A stretch of DNA of 64,000 nucleotides from an uncultured Prevotellaceae bacterium (GCA_900316315.1 ONCK01000003.1:1-64000), one strand, 5' to 3'; positions 34,288 through 43,609 are shown, counted from the first letter of the stretch. The notes: generated from the sequence alone by a model not told the origin. Program-made: numbers and translations.

Positions 34288-35361
34288 TTATCTCAATTGG
34301 CAGGCAAGCGCCTGAATAAACTGATCATATATCTTAATACCCTCTTCTATCTCGCTAAGCATGACGTATTCATCAGCACTATGGCTGCGGCTGCTCTGTC
34401 CGGGTCCCATCTTGAGTGATGGGAAAGGCGTAAGCGCCTGATCAGAAGTGGTCGGAGAGATATAAGTCTGTCTCCCTATAGACTCAGCCGCCCGTACAAG
34501 AGGATGTGTAGCAGCTATAGCAGATGCATGGATATAGGTAGACCGAGGAACAGCCGTACTGCGTAACTCTTGCTGCAAGATTGCGATGACTTCCTCGTTG
34601 GTATAAGCGTCGGTTGTGCGGATATCAACGACAAAATGGCAACTATCGGGTACGACATTGTGCTGTGTGCCGCAATCTATCATCGTTGTTGTCAACTTGA
34701 TGGGCCCCAGTATCGAGGACTCTTTTGGGAAGGAGAAATTGCGAAGCTTCTGTATGTCATCCAACGCGATATAGAGCGCATTGATGCCTTCATTACGGGC
34801 CGCATGACCTTGCTTGCCGTGTGCTGTACAGTCCAAGACAACGAGTCCCCGCTCGCCGACCGAAGCTTGCATACCTGTCGGTTCGCCAGTAAGCGCCATA
34901 TCAATCTTTACGTTCTTTTCCCGGTATTCTGCGAGCATCGCACGCATACCGTGCTTACCCATCACTTCCTCCTCTGCAGAAAGGTCCAGTAAAAGATTGA
35001 AAGGCAAATTATCGTCATCGTAATGATTGATAAATGTAGTGAGGAGGCTGACTACAGAAGCGCCGGCGTCATTACTACCGAGGCCATAGAGCGACTTGTC
35101 CTTGACTATGGGGGAAAATGGGTCAAGGGTGTAGGCTGATGAGGGCTTGACAGTGTCGTGATGGCTATTGAGCATGAGTGTCGGTTTTTCCACATCGTAG
35201 TGGCGACACATGGCCCAAAGATTGTTGTAAACGCGCTTTACATCGACGCCATTGGCCTCCAAGAAGTCATAGAGCAACTTGGCTGTTCCATCCTCACTCC
35301 GTGAGACGGAAGGAATCGCTATCATCTCCTTCAGCAGGTCAATTGCATCCGTATAGGTCAT
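34288..35361 (-). CDS. argE: N-acyl-ornithine/citrulline deacylase, M20 family
   Basis: This is a di-zinc M20 amidohydrolase of 357 residues with LMLNSHHDTVKP (metal His and Asp), GSNDAGASVVSLL (bridging Asp), LDLSAEEEVMGKHGM (catalytic Glu-Glu) and GEPTGMQASVGERG. By position it removes the acyl group from N-acylcitrulline or N-acylornithine. In Bacteroides the carbamoyltransferase acts on N-succinylornithine, so this enzyme would desuccinylate N-succinylcitrulline; the acyl specificity is inferred. It overlaps argB by four bases and is followed by argH after 19 bases, tying it to the pathway rather than to peptide degradation. Confidence 0.88.
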   Translation of the reverse strand: MTYTDAIDLLKEMIAIPSVSRSEDGTAKLLYDFLEANGVDVKRVYNNLWAMCRHYDVEKPTLMLNSHHDTVKPSSAYTLDPFSPIVKDKSLYGLGSNDAGASVVSLLTTFINHYDDDNLPFNLLLDLSAEEEVMGKHGMRAMLAEYREKNVKIDMALTGEPTGMQASVGERGLVVLDCTAHGKQGHAARNEGINALYIALDDIQKLRNFSFPKESSILGPIKLTTTMIDCGTQHNVVPDSCHFVVDIRTTDAYTNEEVIAILQQELRSTAVPRSTYIHASAIAATHPLVRAAESIGRQTYISPTTSDQALTPFPSLKMGPGQSSRSHSADEYVMLSEIEEGIKIYDQFIQALACQLR

Positions 35362-36134
35362 GACATCTTGATTGTAGTCCCTATATTATTTTTCAGATTG
35401 TCTGAGTGCTTGATGACGACGCTGCTTACTCCCTGGTGAATCGCGTTAAAAGCATTGTCAATCTTGGGAATCATACCTTTGCTGACGATGCCTTGGCTTC
35501 GTAAGTCTTGATATACGTCAGGCGTAATCACGGATATCAGGCTCTCTGGGTCATTGAGGTCTTTCAAGACTCCTCGCTGCTCGAAGCAGTACACCAATTG
35601 GGCTGTGTCATGAGCAGACAGTGCAACGGCCAGAGCCGAAGCGACTGAGTCGGCATTGCTATTAAGCATCGACCCTTGGCCATCATGAGTCAACGCGCAA
35701 AAGACAGGGGTGATACCCGACTTGAGCAGCGTGACTATAGTATCAGAGTGTATATCGCGAGGATCAATATCGCCGACAAATCCATAATCAATGGGAGTTG
35801 CAGAACGGCGCTTCGCAGGGATAATATTGGCATCTGCACCGCTCAATCCTATAGCATTGCATCCGAGGCTTTGAAGCGAAGCAATGATTTGCTTGTTGAC
35901 CAGTCCTGCATAAACCATTGTAACGACTTTGAGCGTCTCGGCGTCAGTCACTCTCCTCCCCTCAATCATGCGGGTTGGGAACTCTAACTTTTGACTCAGG
36001 CGTGTGGCCAGTTTGCCTCCGCCATGTACCAATACCTTGGGAGAAGGCAACGATGCGAAATCGCTTAAGAATTTGGCGAGCACCTTGGGCTCGTCAATCA
36101 CATTGCCTCCTATCTTGACTATACTGATGCTCAT
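35358..36134 (-). CDS. argB: N-acylglutamate kinase
   Basis: ArgB phosphorylates the gamma-carboxylate of N-acylglutamate. The 258 residues show the amino-acid-kinase fold with KIGGNVID near residue 7, VLVHGGGKLATRLSQKL near residue 35, RVTDAETLKVVTMVYAG near residue 60 and GLSGADANII near residue 95. There is no N-terminal extension like the arginine-inhibited enzymes, so feedback may act elsewhere. Members of this family in Bacteroides are thought to use N-succinylglutamate or N-acetylglutamate. It overlaps argE by four bases and follows argF' after two bases. Confidence 0.93.
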   Translation of the reverse strand: MSISIVKIGGNVIDEPKVLAKFLSDFASLPSPKVLVHGGGKLATRLSQKLEFPTRMIEGRRVTDAETLKVVTMVYAGLVNKQIIASLQSLGCNAIGLSGADANIIPAKRRSATPIDYGFVGDIDPRDIHSDTIVTLLKSGITPVFCALTHDGQGSMLNSNADSVASALAVALSAHDTAQLVYCFEQRGVLKDLNDPESLISVITPDVYQDLRSQGIVSKGMIPKIDNAFNAIHQGVSSVVIKHSDNLKNNIGTTIKMS

Positions 36135-36136
36135 AC

Positions 36137-37093
36137 CTACTGAAGACTTTCCAAGAAACGCTTAAGCACAACTTCTGCAGATATCTCGCGGTTGGCAGCT
36201 TCTGGTATCACGATGCTCTGAGGAGACTCTATGACGTCATCGGTCACGATCAGGTTGCGGCGCACAGGCAGGCAATGCATGAAGTAAGCGTTGTTGGTCA
36301 GAGCCATTTTCTCCGTGCTGACGGTCCATGTCGGGTCGCTGCTTAAAATCTTGCCATAATTGGGGTCAGTGTAAGCGGCCCAGTTTTTGGCATAGACAAA
36401 GTCTGCTCCCTCCAGCGCCTTGTCTTGATCGTACTCGATGCGTGCGTGTCCTGTAAACTTCGAATCAAGCTCGTAGCCATGAGGATGCGCAATGACAAAT
36501 TCATAGTCTGTGGCATTCATCCATTCGGCAAACGAGTTTGGCACAGCCTGCGGCAATGCGCGGCAGTGAGGAGCCCAAGTCATGACGACTTTAGGATGGG
36601 GAGTCTTCTTGTACTCCTCAATAGTGATTAGGTCTGCAAATGCCTGCAGAGGATGACATGTGGCTGCCTCCATACTGAAGACAGGCTTGCCCGAGTACTT
36701 GATAAACTGGTTCAATATCTTCTCACTGTAGTCGTCCTCTTTGCTCTCGTACTTGGCAAAGCTGCGCACGCCGATGATGTCTGCGTACGAGCCCATGACA
36801 GGGATGGCTTCGAGCAGATGCTCTGCCTTGTCGCCGTTCATCACGACGCCCCGTTCGGTCTCCAGGTTCCACGCTCCCTGTTTTACATCCAGCACCATGA
36901 CGTTCATACCGAGGTTCATGGCTGCCTTCTGCGTACTGAGTCGAGTACGGAGGCTGCTGTTAAAAAATATCATTAGCAGGGTCTTATTCTTGCCCAAATA
37001 TTGATAATCAAATCTGTGTTTCTTGACTTCCAAGGCCTCCTTGACGGCTGCCTTGAGGTCACCTATATCCTGTACGCTGGTAAATTTTTTCAT
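36137..37093 (-). CDS. argF': N-acylornithine (probably N-succinylornithine) carbamoyltransferase
   Basis: The 318 residues belong to the transcarbamylase branch that uses acylated ornithine. The carbamoyl-phosphate site is FFNSSLRTRLSTQKA (about residues 43-57) instead of the classic SxRT; HCLPVRRNLIVTDDV is the conserved C-terminal motif. In crystal structures a Pro at position 90 of Bacteroides fragilis enzyme favours succinylornithine and a Glu at the equivalent position of Xanthomonas favours acetylornithine (from memory). Here position 90 is Ala (GDKAEH), small and uncharged, which favours succinylornithine by that logic. It lies between argD (10 bases) and argB (2 bases). Confidence 0.9.
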   Translation of the reverse strand: MKKFTSVQDIGDLKAAVKEALEVKKHRFDYQYLGKNKTLLMIFFNSSLRTRLSTQKAAMNLGMNVMVLDVKQGAWNLETERGVVMNGDKAEHLLEAIPVMGSYADIIGVRSFAKYESKEDDYSEKILNQFIKYSGKPVFSMEAATCHPLQAFADLITIEEYKKTPHPKVVMTWAPHCRALPQAVPNSFAEWMNATDYEFVIAHPHGYELDSKFTGHARIEYDQDKALEGADFVYAKNWAAYTDPNYGKILSSDPTWTVSTEKMALTNNAYFMHCLPVRRNLIVTDDVIESPQSIVIPEAANREISAEVVLKRFLESLQ

Positions 37094-37103
37094 CTGATTG
37101 TTA

Positions 37104-38231
37104 TTATTTTTCTACCAAGTCTTTGAATGCTGTGAGGAATTGGTCTGCTTGCGCCTTGCTAAAGCATAACGCAGGAAGCAGGCGCACCGTAGACTGTCCG
37201 GCTCCTCCTGTAAAGATATGCTTATCAAATATGAGTCGTTTGCGCATCTCGGCTCCCGAACCCTCGACATCGACGCCAATCATCAGTCCGCGGCCTCGTA
37301 CGTCCTTGAGTTGCTTTATCTTCTTCAGTTCTGTAATCAGGTAAGCCCCCATCTCAGCCGCATTGTCGATGAGATGTTCACTCTCGATAACATCCAGTAC
37401 AGACAGCGCTGCTGCACAGGCTAGATGATTGCCTCCAAACGTCGTTCCGAGCATACCGATGCGCGGATCAAAGAAAGGCGCAATCAGCAACGCAGCCATA
37501 GGAAATCCGTTGGCAATGCCCTTGGCTACAGAGATGAGATCAGCTTCGATACCCGCATACTGATGGGCAAAGAACTTCCCCGTACGGCCATATCCACTCT
37601 GTATCTCGTCGAGGATCAGAAGTGTGCCGTATTTCTTCGTCAATGCGCGCAGGTCTCTCATAAACTGATCATCGGGCACCTGTATGCCTCCTACACCCTG
37701 GATACCCTCAATAATGACAGCGGCAAATTCCTTGGTGGCAAGCTTTTGCTCAACGGCTGCCAAATCATTAAAGGGGACGAACTCCACGTTGGGCGTTTCA
37801 TTGAACGGTGCCTGTATCTTCGGATTATCCGTTACGGCCACTGCACCCGAGGTGCGGCCGTGAAAGGCGTGGCTGAAAGCCAATATCTTAGCTTTGCCCG
37901 TGTGGAAGGAGGCGAGCTTCATTGCGTTCTCATTGGCTTCAGCTCCGCTGTTGCACAGGAAGAGCTGATAGTCGTCATATCCGCACGCTTTTCCCAAGCG
38001 ATCAGCCAGTTTGACTTGGAGGCTGTTGATGACGGAGTTAGAGTAAAAGCCCAATTTGCAGACCTGGTCCGTTATTGCCTGTATGTAGTGCGGATGAGCA
38101 TGACCAATGGAGATGACAGCATGTCCACCGTACAAATCGAGATACTCTGTCCCTTGGGCGTCGTAGACATAGCACCCCTTACCCCTGACAGGCTCTACAT
38201 TATATAAGGAATAGACTTCAAATAGTTTCAT
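37104..38231 (-). CDS. argD: N-acylornithine aminotransferase
   Basis: ArgD is a PLP-dependent class III aminotransferase converting N-acylglutamate semialdehyde to N-acylornithine. The 375 residues include LCNSGAEANENAMKLAS (PLP phosphate site), LILDEIQSGYGRTGKFF, and the PLP Lys in ISVAKGIANGFPMAAL. The product naming (acetyl or succinyl) depends on the pathway acyl group, as discussed for argF'. It sits between argC (33-base gap) and argF'. Length and motifs are normal; class III enzymes can also serve lysine or GABA pathways, but the cluster makes the arginine role near certain. Confidence 0.94.
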   Translation of the reverse strand: MKLFEVYSLYNVEPVRGKGCYVYDAQGTEYLDLYGGHAVISIGHAHPHYIQAITDQVCKLGFYSNSVINSLQVKLADRLGKACGYDDYQLFLCNSGAEANENAMKLASFHTGKAKILAFSHAFHGRTSGAVAVTDNPKIQAPFNETPNVEFVPFNDLAAVEQKLATKEFAAVIIEGIQGVGGIQVPDDQFMRDLRALTKKYGTLLILDEIQSGYGRTGKFFAHQYAGIEADLISVAKGIANGFPMAALLIAPFFDPRIGMLGTTFGGNHLACAAALSVLDVIESEHLIDNAAEMGAYLITELKKIKQLKDVRGRGLMIGVDVEGSGAEMRKRLIFDKHIFTGGAGQSTVRLLPALCFSKAQADQFLTAFKDLVEK

Positions 38232-38264
38232 ATTTTTCTCTGTATGTCGCTGAGTATATTTGCC

Positions 38265-39227
38265 CTAAAAAGCGCTGGCCTTCAATTTGAGACCAGTAGT
38301 CTCGGGTAAGCCGAAAATTAGATTCATATTTTGCACTGCCTGTCCCGATGCGCCCTTGAGCAGATTGTCGATGACAGAGACAATCATGAGTTGATCGTCG
38401 TGTTTCTCGAGATGCAGGAGTGCCTTGTTGGTATTTACGACCTGCTTGAGGTCGATATTGCGGTGTGACACATGGGTAAACGGGGCATCATGATAGTATT
38501 TCTCATAGAGCGCATAGGCTTCATCCTCAGTCAGGTCCGAATAGGTGTAGGTCACAGCCAATATGCCACGGGCGAAGTCTCCTCTGACAGGTACAAAATG
38601 AATCTCGCTGCTAAACTGAGGCTCAAGTGTCTTGATGTTGTGTCTGATCTCGATGAGGTGCTGATGCTCAAAGGCCTTGTAGACGCTGAGATTATTGCTG
38701 CGCCAGCTGAAATGGGTTGTTGCACCTGGTTTAACGCCTGCTCCTGTCGAACCTGTAATCGCTGTCACCTGTACGTCGTCCTTCAGCAGATTGTCATCGG
38801 CCAAAGGCAGCAAGGCGAGCTGTATCGCGGTGGCAAAGCATCCGGGATTGGCAATCAAACTGGCTCTCTTGATCTTCTCTCGTTGTATTTCCGGCAGGCC
38901 ATATACGTAGCCGCAGGATTCATCCCTGTAGTCCTGAGCCAGATCTACGACCTTGAGACCTGTGGGACGCTCATGCTCAGCCCAGAAGGCCGAGCTCTTT
39001 CCGTGCCCTGAGCACATGAAGACGACGTCCACGCTATCGAGGTCGGCATGATCAGCAAAGCAGAGGTCAGTCTCACCGTAGAGGCCTTCGTGCACATCGG
39101 TGATGAGGTTGCCAGCATTACTCGTGGAATAGACGAAGCCGATTTCTGCCTCTGGATGGTTGAGCAGGATACGGAGCAGTTCGCCCGCCGTATAACCTGC
39201 GCCGCCTATGATACCTATTCTGATCAT
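38265..39227 (-). CDS. argC: N-acylglutamyl-phosphate reductase
   Basis: ArgC reduces N-acylglutamyl phosphate to the semialdehyde with NADPH. The chosen ATG (39225-39227) gives 320 residues starting MIRIGIIGGAGYTAGELL, the Rossmann signature; a longer frame adds 29 non-family residues and overlaps argG. The catalytic Cys is in ANPGCFATAIQLALLPL near residue 131 and the family GSTGAGVKPG follows. The start overlaps the argG TGA by four bases (ATGA), indicating coupled translation. Downstream is argD. Confidence 0.94.
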   Translation of the reverse strand: MIRIGIIGGAGYTAGELLRILLNHPEAEIGFVYSTSNAGNLITDVHEGLYGETDLCFADHADLDSVDVVFMCSGHGKSSAFWAEHERPTGLKVVDLAQDYRDESCGYVYGLPEIQREKIKRASLIANPGCFATAIQLALLPLADDNLLKDDVQVTAITGSTGAGVKPGATTHFSWRSNNLSVYKAFEHQHLIEIRHNIKTLEPQFSSEIHFVPVRGDFARGILAVTYTYSDLTEDEAYALYEKYYHDAPFTHVSHRNIDLKQVVNTNKALLHLEKHDDQLMIVSVIDNLLKGASGQAVQNMNLIFGLPETTGLKLKASAF

Positions 39228-40426
39228 CTCCTCTCGTCCTTGTGGATTCCGTAGTAGACACGCAGCGGAGTACTGAGCACCTTGATAAAGCCCTTGGCTT
39301 CTTCGCTTGTCCATCCGTGCTGCATCTCGCCGTATTCTCCGAGTTTGGACTTAGTCAGGTCGTCATCGCTGTCTACACCGACCGTTTCAAAGCCCAGCGG
39401 TCTCAATTTGAGTATTGACGTGCCGTTGACGTGGCGTTGCGAACTCTCGAGAAAAGCTTCCATATCAGGCATCACGGGCTCCATGTACTGGCTCTCGTGC
39501 AGGAACATGCCGTACCAGTTGGCGATCTGATCCTTCCAGTACTGCTGCCACTTGCTGAGCGTGCTCTTCTCCAGCAGGCGGTGAGCCTCGATAATCAGTT
39601 TGGGGGCTGCGGCCTCAAATCCTACTCTTCCCTTGATGCCGATGATAGTATCGCCAACATTGCAGTCGCGTCCTATAGCGTAGGCAGCGCCTATCTCCTC
39701 AATCTTCTGGATTGCCTTGACCTTGTCGTCAAAGTGCTCGCCGTTGACAGCATCTATCTCGCCGTGCTTAAAGGTAATCTTGAGCAGGCTCTCATCCTGA
39801 CGTGTCGGGTGCTTGAGATACGCCTCCTCGGGCAGTCCCTGCGTAGGATCGAGCAGTTCGCCGCCGCAGATACTCGTGCCCCAGATGCCTACATTGTAGG
39901 AGTACTTGAGCTTGGTGAAGTCGGCATAAAATCCGTGTTTGTTGAGATACTCCACCTCTTCCTGACGGCTGAGCGCCTTGTCACGCGTCAAGGTGATGAT
40001 TTCCATCTTGGGGGCCATAACCAGAAATGTCATATCAAAACGTATCTGATCGTTGCCGGCGCCTGTAGAACCATGAGCGATGGCGTCTGCGCCTATCTCA
40101 TTGGCATAGCGTGCGATGGCTATTGCCTGGAAGATTCGCTCTGAGCTCACGGAGATGGGATAGCAATTGTTGCGCAGCACATTGCCATAAATCATATACT
40201 TCAAGCTTTTGGCATAGTATTCCTGGGTGACATCCAGGGTTACGTACTGCTTGGCTCCAAGCTTGTATGCGTTTTCCTCGTTTTTCTTGAGTTGTTCTGC
40301 GGAAAAGCCGCCCGTATTGGCACTGGCAGCATATACATCATAACCTTTCTCCTTGGCAAGATACATCACTGTATACGACGTATCGAGTCCACCGCTATAG
40401 GCTACTACGACTTTTTTGTTGGACAT
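39224..40426 (-). CDS. argG: Argininosuccinate synthase
   Basis: ArgG condenses citrulline and aspartate using ATP. The 400 residues start with the PP-loop VVAYSGGLDTSYTVMYL, followed by the conserved HGSTGAGNDQIRFD (near residue 117) and IWGTSICGGELLDPTQGLPEE. The family-typical C-terminal region contains the GMFLHESQYMEPVMPDMEAFL stretch that I recall for the Bacteroidota type. The gene follows the GNAT gene after 61 bases and overlaps argC. All of the pathway downstream of glutamate is therefore encoded in one strand-uniform cluster. Confidence 0.94.
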   Translation of the reverse strand: MSNKKVVVAYSGGLDTSYTVMYLAKEKGYDVYAASANTGGFSAEQLKKNEENAYKLGAKQYVTLDVTQEYYAKSLKYMIYGNVLRNNCYPISVSSERIFQAIAIARYANEIGADAIAHGSTGAGNDQIRFDMTFLVMAPKMEIITLTRDKALSRQEEVEYLNKHGFYADFTKLKYSYNVGIWGTSICGGELLDPTQGLPEEAYLKHPTRQDESLLKITFKHGEIDAVNGEHFDDKVKAIQKIEEIGAAYAIGRDCNVGDTIIGIKGRVGFEAAAPKLIIEAHRLLEKSTLSKWQQYWKDQIANWYGMFLHESQYMEPVMPDMEAFLESSQRHVNGTSILKLRPLGFETVGVDSDDDLTKSKLGEYGEMQHGWTSEEAKGFIKVLSTPLRVYYGIHKDERR

Positions 40427-40487
40427 GGTATAGATATTATCTGATTGGACAGCAAATTATTCTGAATAAAAATACATTTTGTTTCTC

Positions 40488-41126
40488 TTACTTCTTGACC
40501 GTGAAAAGATTCTTAAAGTTGTTCTTCAACTTCATATAAAAGGGCAGCAGCTCCGACTGGTCTTTAGCAGGAGCCTTCGGGTCATAGAGCATGCCGGTGC
40601 AGATGCAGCGCTGGCGATTGTTGCGCTGGAGCACATCATAGTTGACACAGCCCTTGCATCCTTCCCAGAATTCGTTGTCTTGTGTAAGTTCCGAAAAAGT
40701 CACTGGCTTGTAGCCCAAACGAGTGTTGAGTTTCATCACCGGAAGCGATGTCGTGATGCTGAATATTTTGGCATAAGGAAAGCGCTTGCGGGCCAGTTCA
40801 AATGTCTTTTCCTTAATACGTGTGGCGAGGCCGCGATGGCGGTACTCTGGATCAACAATCAGTCCTGATGTGGCTACATAGTCGCCGTGTCCCCAGCTCT
40901 CTATATAGCTGTAGCCCACAATACGGTCGCCGTCGAGTGCCACGACACTCTTGCCGCTGGTCATCTTGTCGGCAATATACTCAGGTGTTCGTTTGGCAAT
41001 GCCCGTACCGCGCTGCAGCGCCGACTCATACACAAGCTCGCAGATACGCTTTGCATATTTCGTATGCTCTGCAGTCGCGTATATTACTTCAATTTCTCCT
41101 TCTGATGTCTGATTTTTGTCATTCAT
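40488..41126 (-). CDS. GNAT acyltransferase, candidate N-acylglutamate synthase
   Basis: This is a single GNAT domain (about residues 11-145) with the acyl-CoA pyrophosphate loop in VDPEYRHRGLATRIKEKTFE (about 91-110), then a C-terminal region with four cysteines, C157, C160, C174 and C176 (C-x2-C-x13-C-x-C). No argA or argJ is present, and this gene heads the arginine cluster, so it is the likely enzyme making N-acylglutamate. I recall that a homologue beside argG in Bacteroides thetaiotaomicron was assigned this role by genetics. A candidate -7 element TATTTTTG is at 41153-41160 (minus). The reaction assignment is inference from context and memory. Confidence 0.75.
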   Translation of the reverse strand: MNDKNQTSEGEIEVIYATAEHTKYAKRICELVYESALQRGTGIAKRTPEYIADKMTSGKSVVALDGDRIVGYSYIESWGHGDYVATSGLIVDPEYRHRGLATRIKEKTFELARKRFPYAKIFSITTSLPVMKLNTRLGYKPVTFSELTQDNEFWEGCKGCVNYDVLQRNNRQRCICTGMLYDPKAPAKDQSELLPFYMKLKNNFKNLFTVKK

Positions 41127-41152
41127 GACTTGAGATTATTATTTCTTCGATG

Positions 41153-41160
41153 CAAAAATA
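41153..41160 (-). promoter_or_regulatory. Candidate -7 element of the arginine operon
   Basis: TATTTTTG on the minus strand lies 26 bases before the GNAT start. A consensus -33 is not seen at the correct distance. No ArgR gene or clear ARG box is visible, so regulation is unknown. Confidence 0.45.
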
Positions 41161-41489
41161 CAAAAAACTTATCAAGTAGTGCATTCCATGCTGTCTAAAT
41201 ATGCACTTTTTACCAAATAATGAATGAAATGTTTGATTTTGGCCGTCTTTTCTCTCTTTTGTCATGTCGAGTTTAAGTTTGATATCCTTACATCTGCGCC
41301 CGGAGTCAAGACAGGCATCCCTACGCCCGTTAGGCATCTACACATCCTCTTTGTCATTTCGTCAATATGGCTCCTATACATACTATAATAAAGGTTACGA
41401 CCTATGTCGGAAAAAACTTGTAGAGTTTGTGCAACAAGTCATTGCCAGTACGGCCCTCTTTTTTAAAAACCTTTTGATAGTGCTACAGG

Positions 41490-41828
41490 TCAGCGACTGT
41501 CCGGCGTTCATTTTGAATTTTCTTTCACTACGATACCGGATCCAGCCCGTATTCGCCCATCCCTTATGTGCAGTTTCAGCCTTGCCACAGGAGAGGCCAC
41601 AGATGATGAGGACCGTGTCTATTTGGAGGAAACGGATAGTTTCCACCGTTAGGGCATTATATGCACAGCCGTAAGGTATCCTTCACCACGTTCCCCGTTT
41701 GGCACGAGGTCGCATCGGGCATCATGCACGCTGGCCATCGTGACACTGGGGGCACAATACGGACTTTTTGTCCTTCATTCGTTAATTACGAAGGGCGAAA
41801 TGACCGCTATTTCACGATTTTACCGTAA
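41490..41828 (+). pseudogene. Frameshifted protein remnant before lptB
   Basis: Two consecutive plus-strand frames read like protein. The first (about 41476-41651) reads SATGQRLSGVHFEFSFTT and ...SFSLATGEATDDEDRVYLEE, ending at TAG near 41656. The second (41652-41828) reads HSRKVSFTTFPVWHEVASG and ends ...RNDRYFTILP. A single frameshift near 41650 joins them. The amino-acid usage suggests a lipoprotein or exported protein, but I do not recognise the family. The upstream part (41127-41489) shows no convincing gene. It ends 24 bases before lptB. Confidence 0.35.
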
Positions 41829-41852
41829 CTTCGCAGCCAAAAGTAGATTATT

Positions 41853-42656
41853 ATGGAACAAACGCAATCGTCCACCCCGTCAGAGCAACAAGGCACTGTA
41901 CTGCGTACGGAGAAACTGGTCAAGCGCTATGGCAACCGCACGGTAGTCAACGAGGTCAGCTTCCATGTCAGGCAGGGAGAGATCGTCGGACTGCTGGGGC
42001 CCAACGGCGCAGGCAAGACGACATCCTTCTATATGACGACGGGCCTCATCGAGGCCAACGGAGGCAAGATCTATCTTGACGACCTCGACATCACCGATTA
42101 CCCTGTCTACAAGCGTGCCCGTGCCGGCATTGCCTATCTCGCGCAGGAGGCAAGCGTATTTCGCAAGATGAGCGTTGAGGACAATATCGCTTCTATCCTC
42201 GAGATGACAGGTAAGCCCCGCGCGTATCAAAAGCAGAAGCTGGAGGAGCTTATCGCCGAGTTTCGTCTCCAGAAGGTGCGCAAAAATCTGGGCGACCGCC
42301 TCTCCGGCGGAGAGAGACGTCGTACAGAGATAGCCCGTTGTCTCGCCATCGAGCCCAAGTTTATCATGCTCGACGAGCCCTTTGCCGGAGTCGACCCCAT
42401 CGCCGTGGAGGACATTCAAAATATCGTACTCAAGCTCCGCCAGCAAGGCATCGGCATTCTCATCACCGACCACAATGTTGAGGAGACACTGGGCATCACC
42501 GACAGAGCTTACCTCCTCTTTGAGGGCCGTATCCTCTTTCATGGCACGCCTCAGGAACTGGCTGCCAACCAGACCGTAAGAGACAAATACTTGACCAATA
42601 ACTTCGTACTCCGCATCAAGCGTCTGGAGGATACGGAGCGTGCCGCAGACTCCTGA
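41853..42656 (+). CDS. lptB: LPS-export ABC transporter ATPase LptB
   Basis: LptB powers extraction of lipopolysaccharide from the inner membrane with LptFG. The 267 residues have Walker [16 protein letters not shown] (about 50-64), the Q-loop [12 protein letters not shown], signature [16 protein letters not shown], Walker [14 protein letters not shown] and switch His in [12 protein letters not shown]. The [10 protein letters not shown] signature is typical of LptB. A 20-residue N-terminal tail precedes the core. The next gene starts one base past its stop. Other lpt genes are not in the window. Confidence 0.92.
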   Translation: MEQTQSSTPSEQQGTVLRTEKLVKRYGNRTVVNEVSFHVRQGEIVGLLGPNGAGKTTSFYMTTGLIEANGGKIYLDDLDITDYPVYKRARAGIAYLAQEASVFRKMSVEDNIASILEMTGKPRAYQKQKLEELIAEFRLQKVRKNLGDRLSGGERRRTEIARCLAIEPKFIMLDEPFAGVDPIAVEDIQNIVLKLRQQGIGILITDHNVEETLGITDRAYLLFEGRILFHGTPQELAANQTVRDKYLTNNFVLRIKRLEDTERAADS

Positions 42657-42657
42657 T

Positions 42658-43527
42658 ATGCATCTCCTAGACTATCTCATTCAGCACTACAAGGACCAGA
42701 GCCGCAGCCGGCTCAAGCGACTCCTGGCGAGCGGCGCCGTGACCGTAGACGGCGAAGCGCGGACACAGTTTGACTATGAGGTGACGCCCGCGTCTGATGT
42801 CCAGATCAGCCGCAAGAGCCGTATCCTCCGCACCCCCAGCGGCCCAGCCCGCAATATGCAGAAATTTGTCCATATCGTCTACGAGGACAAGTGGCTCCTC
42901 GTCGTTGATAAGGCTGTAGGTGTGCTCAGTGTACCCAGCGGACACCACGGCTTCTGCCTCAAGACCCTGCTTGACGAGTATCTGCAGCGCAGGGGTGAAA
43001 AGTGTACCACTCATGTCGTCCATCGCCTTGACAAGATGACTTCCGGTCTCCTGCTCTACGCCAAGAGCCGTCAGGTGCAGCAAGCCTTTACCGACCATTG
43101 GCGCGAGGTTATCACCGACCGGCGCTATTACGCCGTCACCAGCGGTATCCCCAACCCTCCAAGCGGCACGATCAGGAGCTATCTGACCGACGACAAGTTT
43201 TACTACACCCATAGCAGTCCTACCGATGACGGCGGCAAACTCTCCGTCACCCATTACCATCTGCTCCAAGTACTGGACGCGCACCACGCTCTGCTGGATA
43301 TGAAGCTCGAGACTGGCCGCAAAAATCAGATCCGCGTACACCTGCAGGACATCGGATGTCCTGTCGTGGGCGATCTCAAATACGGCAACGGCGACGCCCC
43401 CATCCACCGTCTCGGTCTGCATGCCTACCGTCTCTGCTTCATCCATCCCGTGACTGGTAAGGCCCTGTCATTTGAGACTCCCCTACCTGTTTCCTTTGAC
43501 CTCAGTTCCGAGCTCCAACAGAAGTAA
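42658..43527 (+). CDS. RluA-family pseudouridine synthase with S4 domain
   Basis: The protein (289 residues from ATG 42658; a GTG at 42640 would add six) isomerises uridine in rRNA or tRNA. It has an N-terminal S4 RNA-binding domain (LLDYLIQHYKDQSRSRLKRL...), the catalytic Asp motif HRLDKMTSGLLLYAKS near residue 122, and the late TGRKNQIRVHLQDIGCPVVGD with the conserved Arg. The ATG is chosen because it lies one base after the lptB stop, while the GTG lies inside lptB. RluD-like target U1911/1915/1917 is possible but the exact site is not readable. Confidence 0.9.
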   Translation: MHLLDYLIQHYKDQSRSRLKRLLASGAVTVDGEARTQFDYEVTPASDVQISRKSRILRTPSGPARNMQKFVHIVYEDKWLLVVDKAVGVLSVPSGHHGFCLKTLLDEYLQRRGEKCTTHVVHRLDKMTSGLLLYAKSRQVQQAFTDHWREVITDRRYYAVTSGIPNPPSGTIRSYLTDDKFYYTHSSPTDDGGKLSVTHYHLLQVLDAHHALLDMKLETGRKNQIRVHLQDIGCPVVGDLKYGNGDAPIHRLGLHAYRLCFIHPVTGKALSFETPLPVSFDLSSELQQK

Positions 43528-43609
43528 GCAACACACAACGGCCCTCAGCAATTCTGTCAGGACAAAGGCAGTCCTAAAACTGCGCATAGATTATCATCCA
43601 GCTCGCGTT

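Noticed and set aside
39228..39314. Longer N-terminus for argC
   Set aside because: The added 29 residues lie inside argG, are not family-like, and the ATG overlapping the argG stop is a better start.
41264..41674. A 136-codon plus-strand open frame
   Set aside because: Its residue composition is unlike a real protein; the other frames in the same DNA read better as a broken gene.
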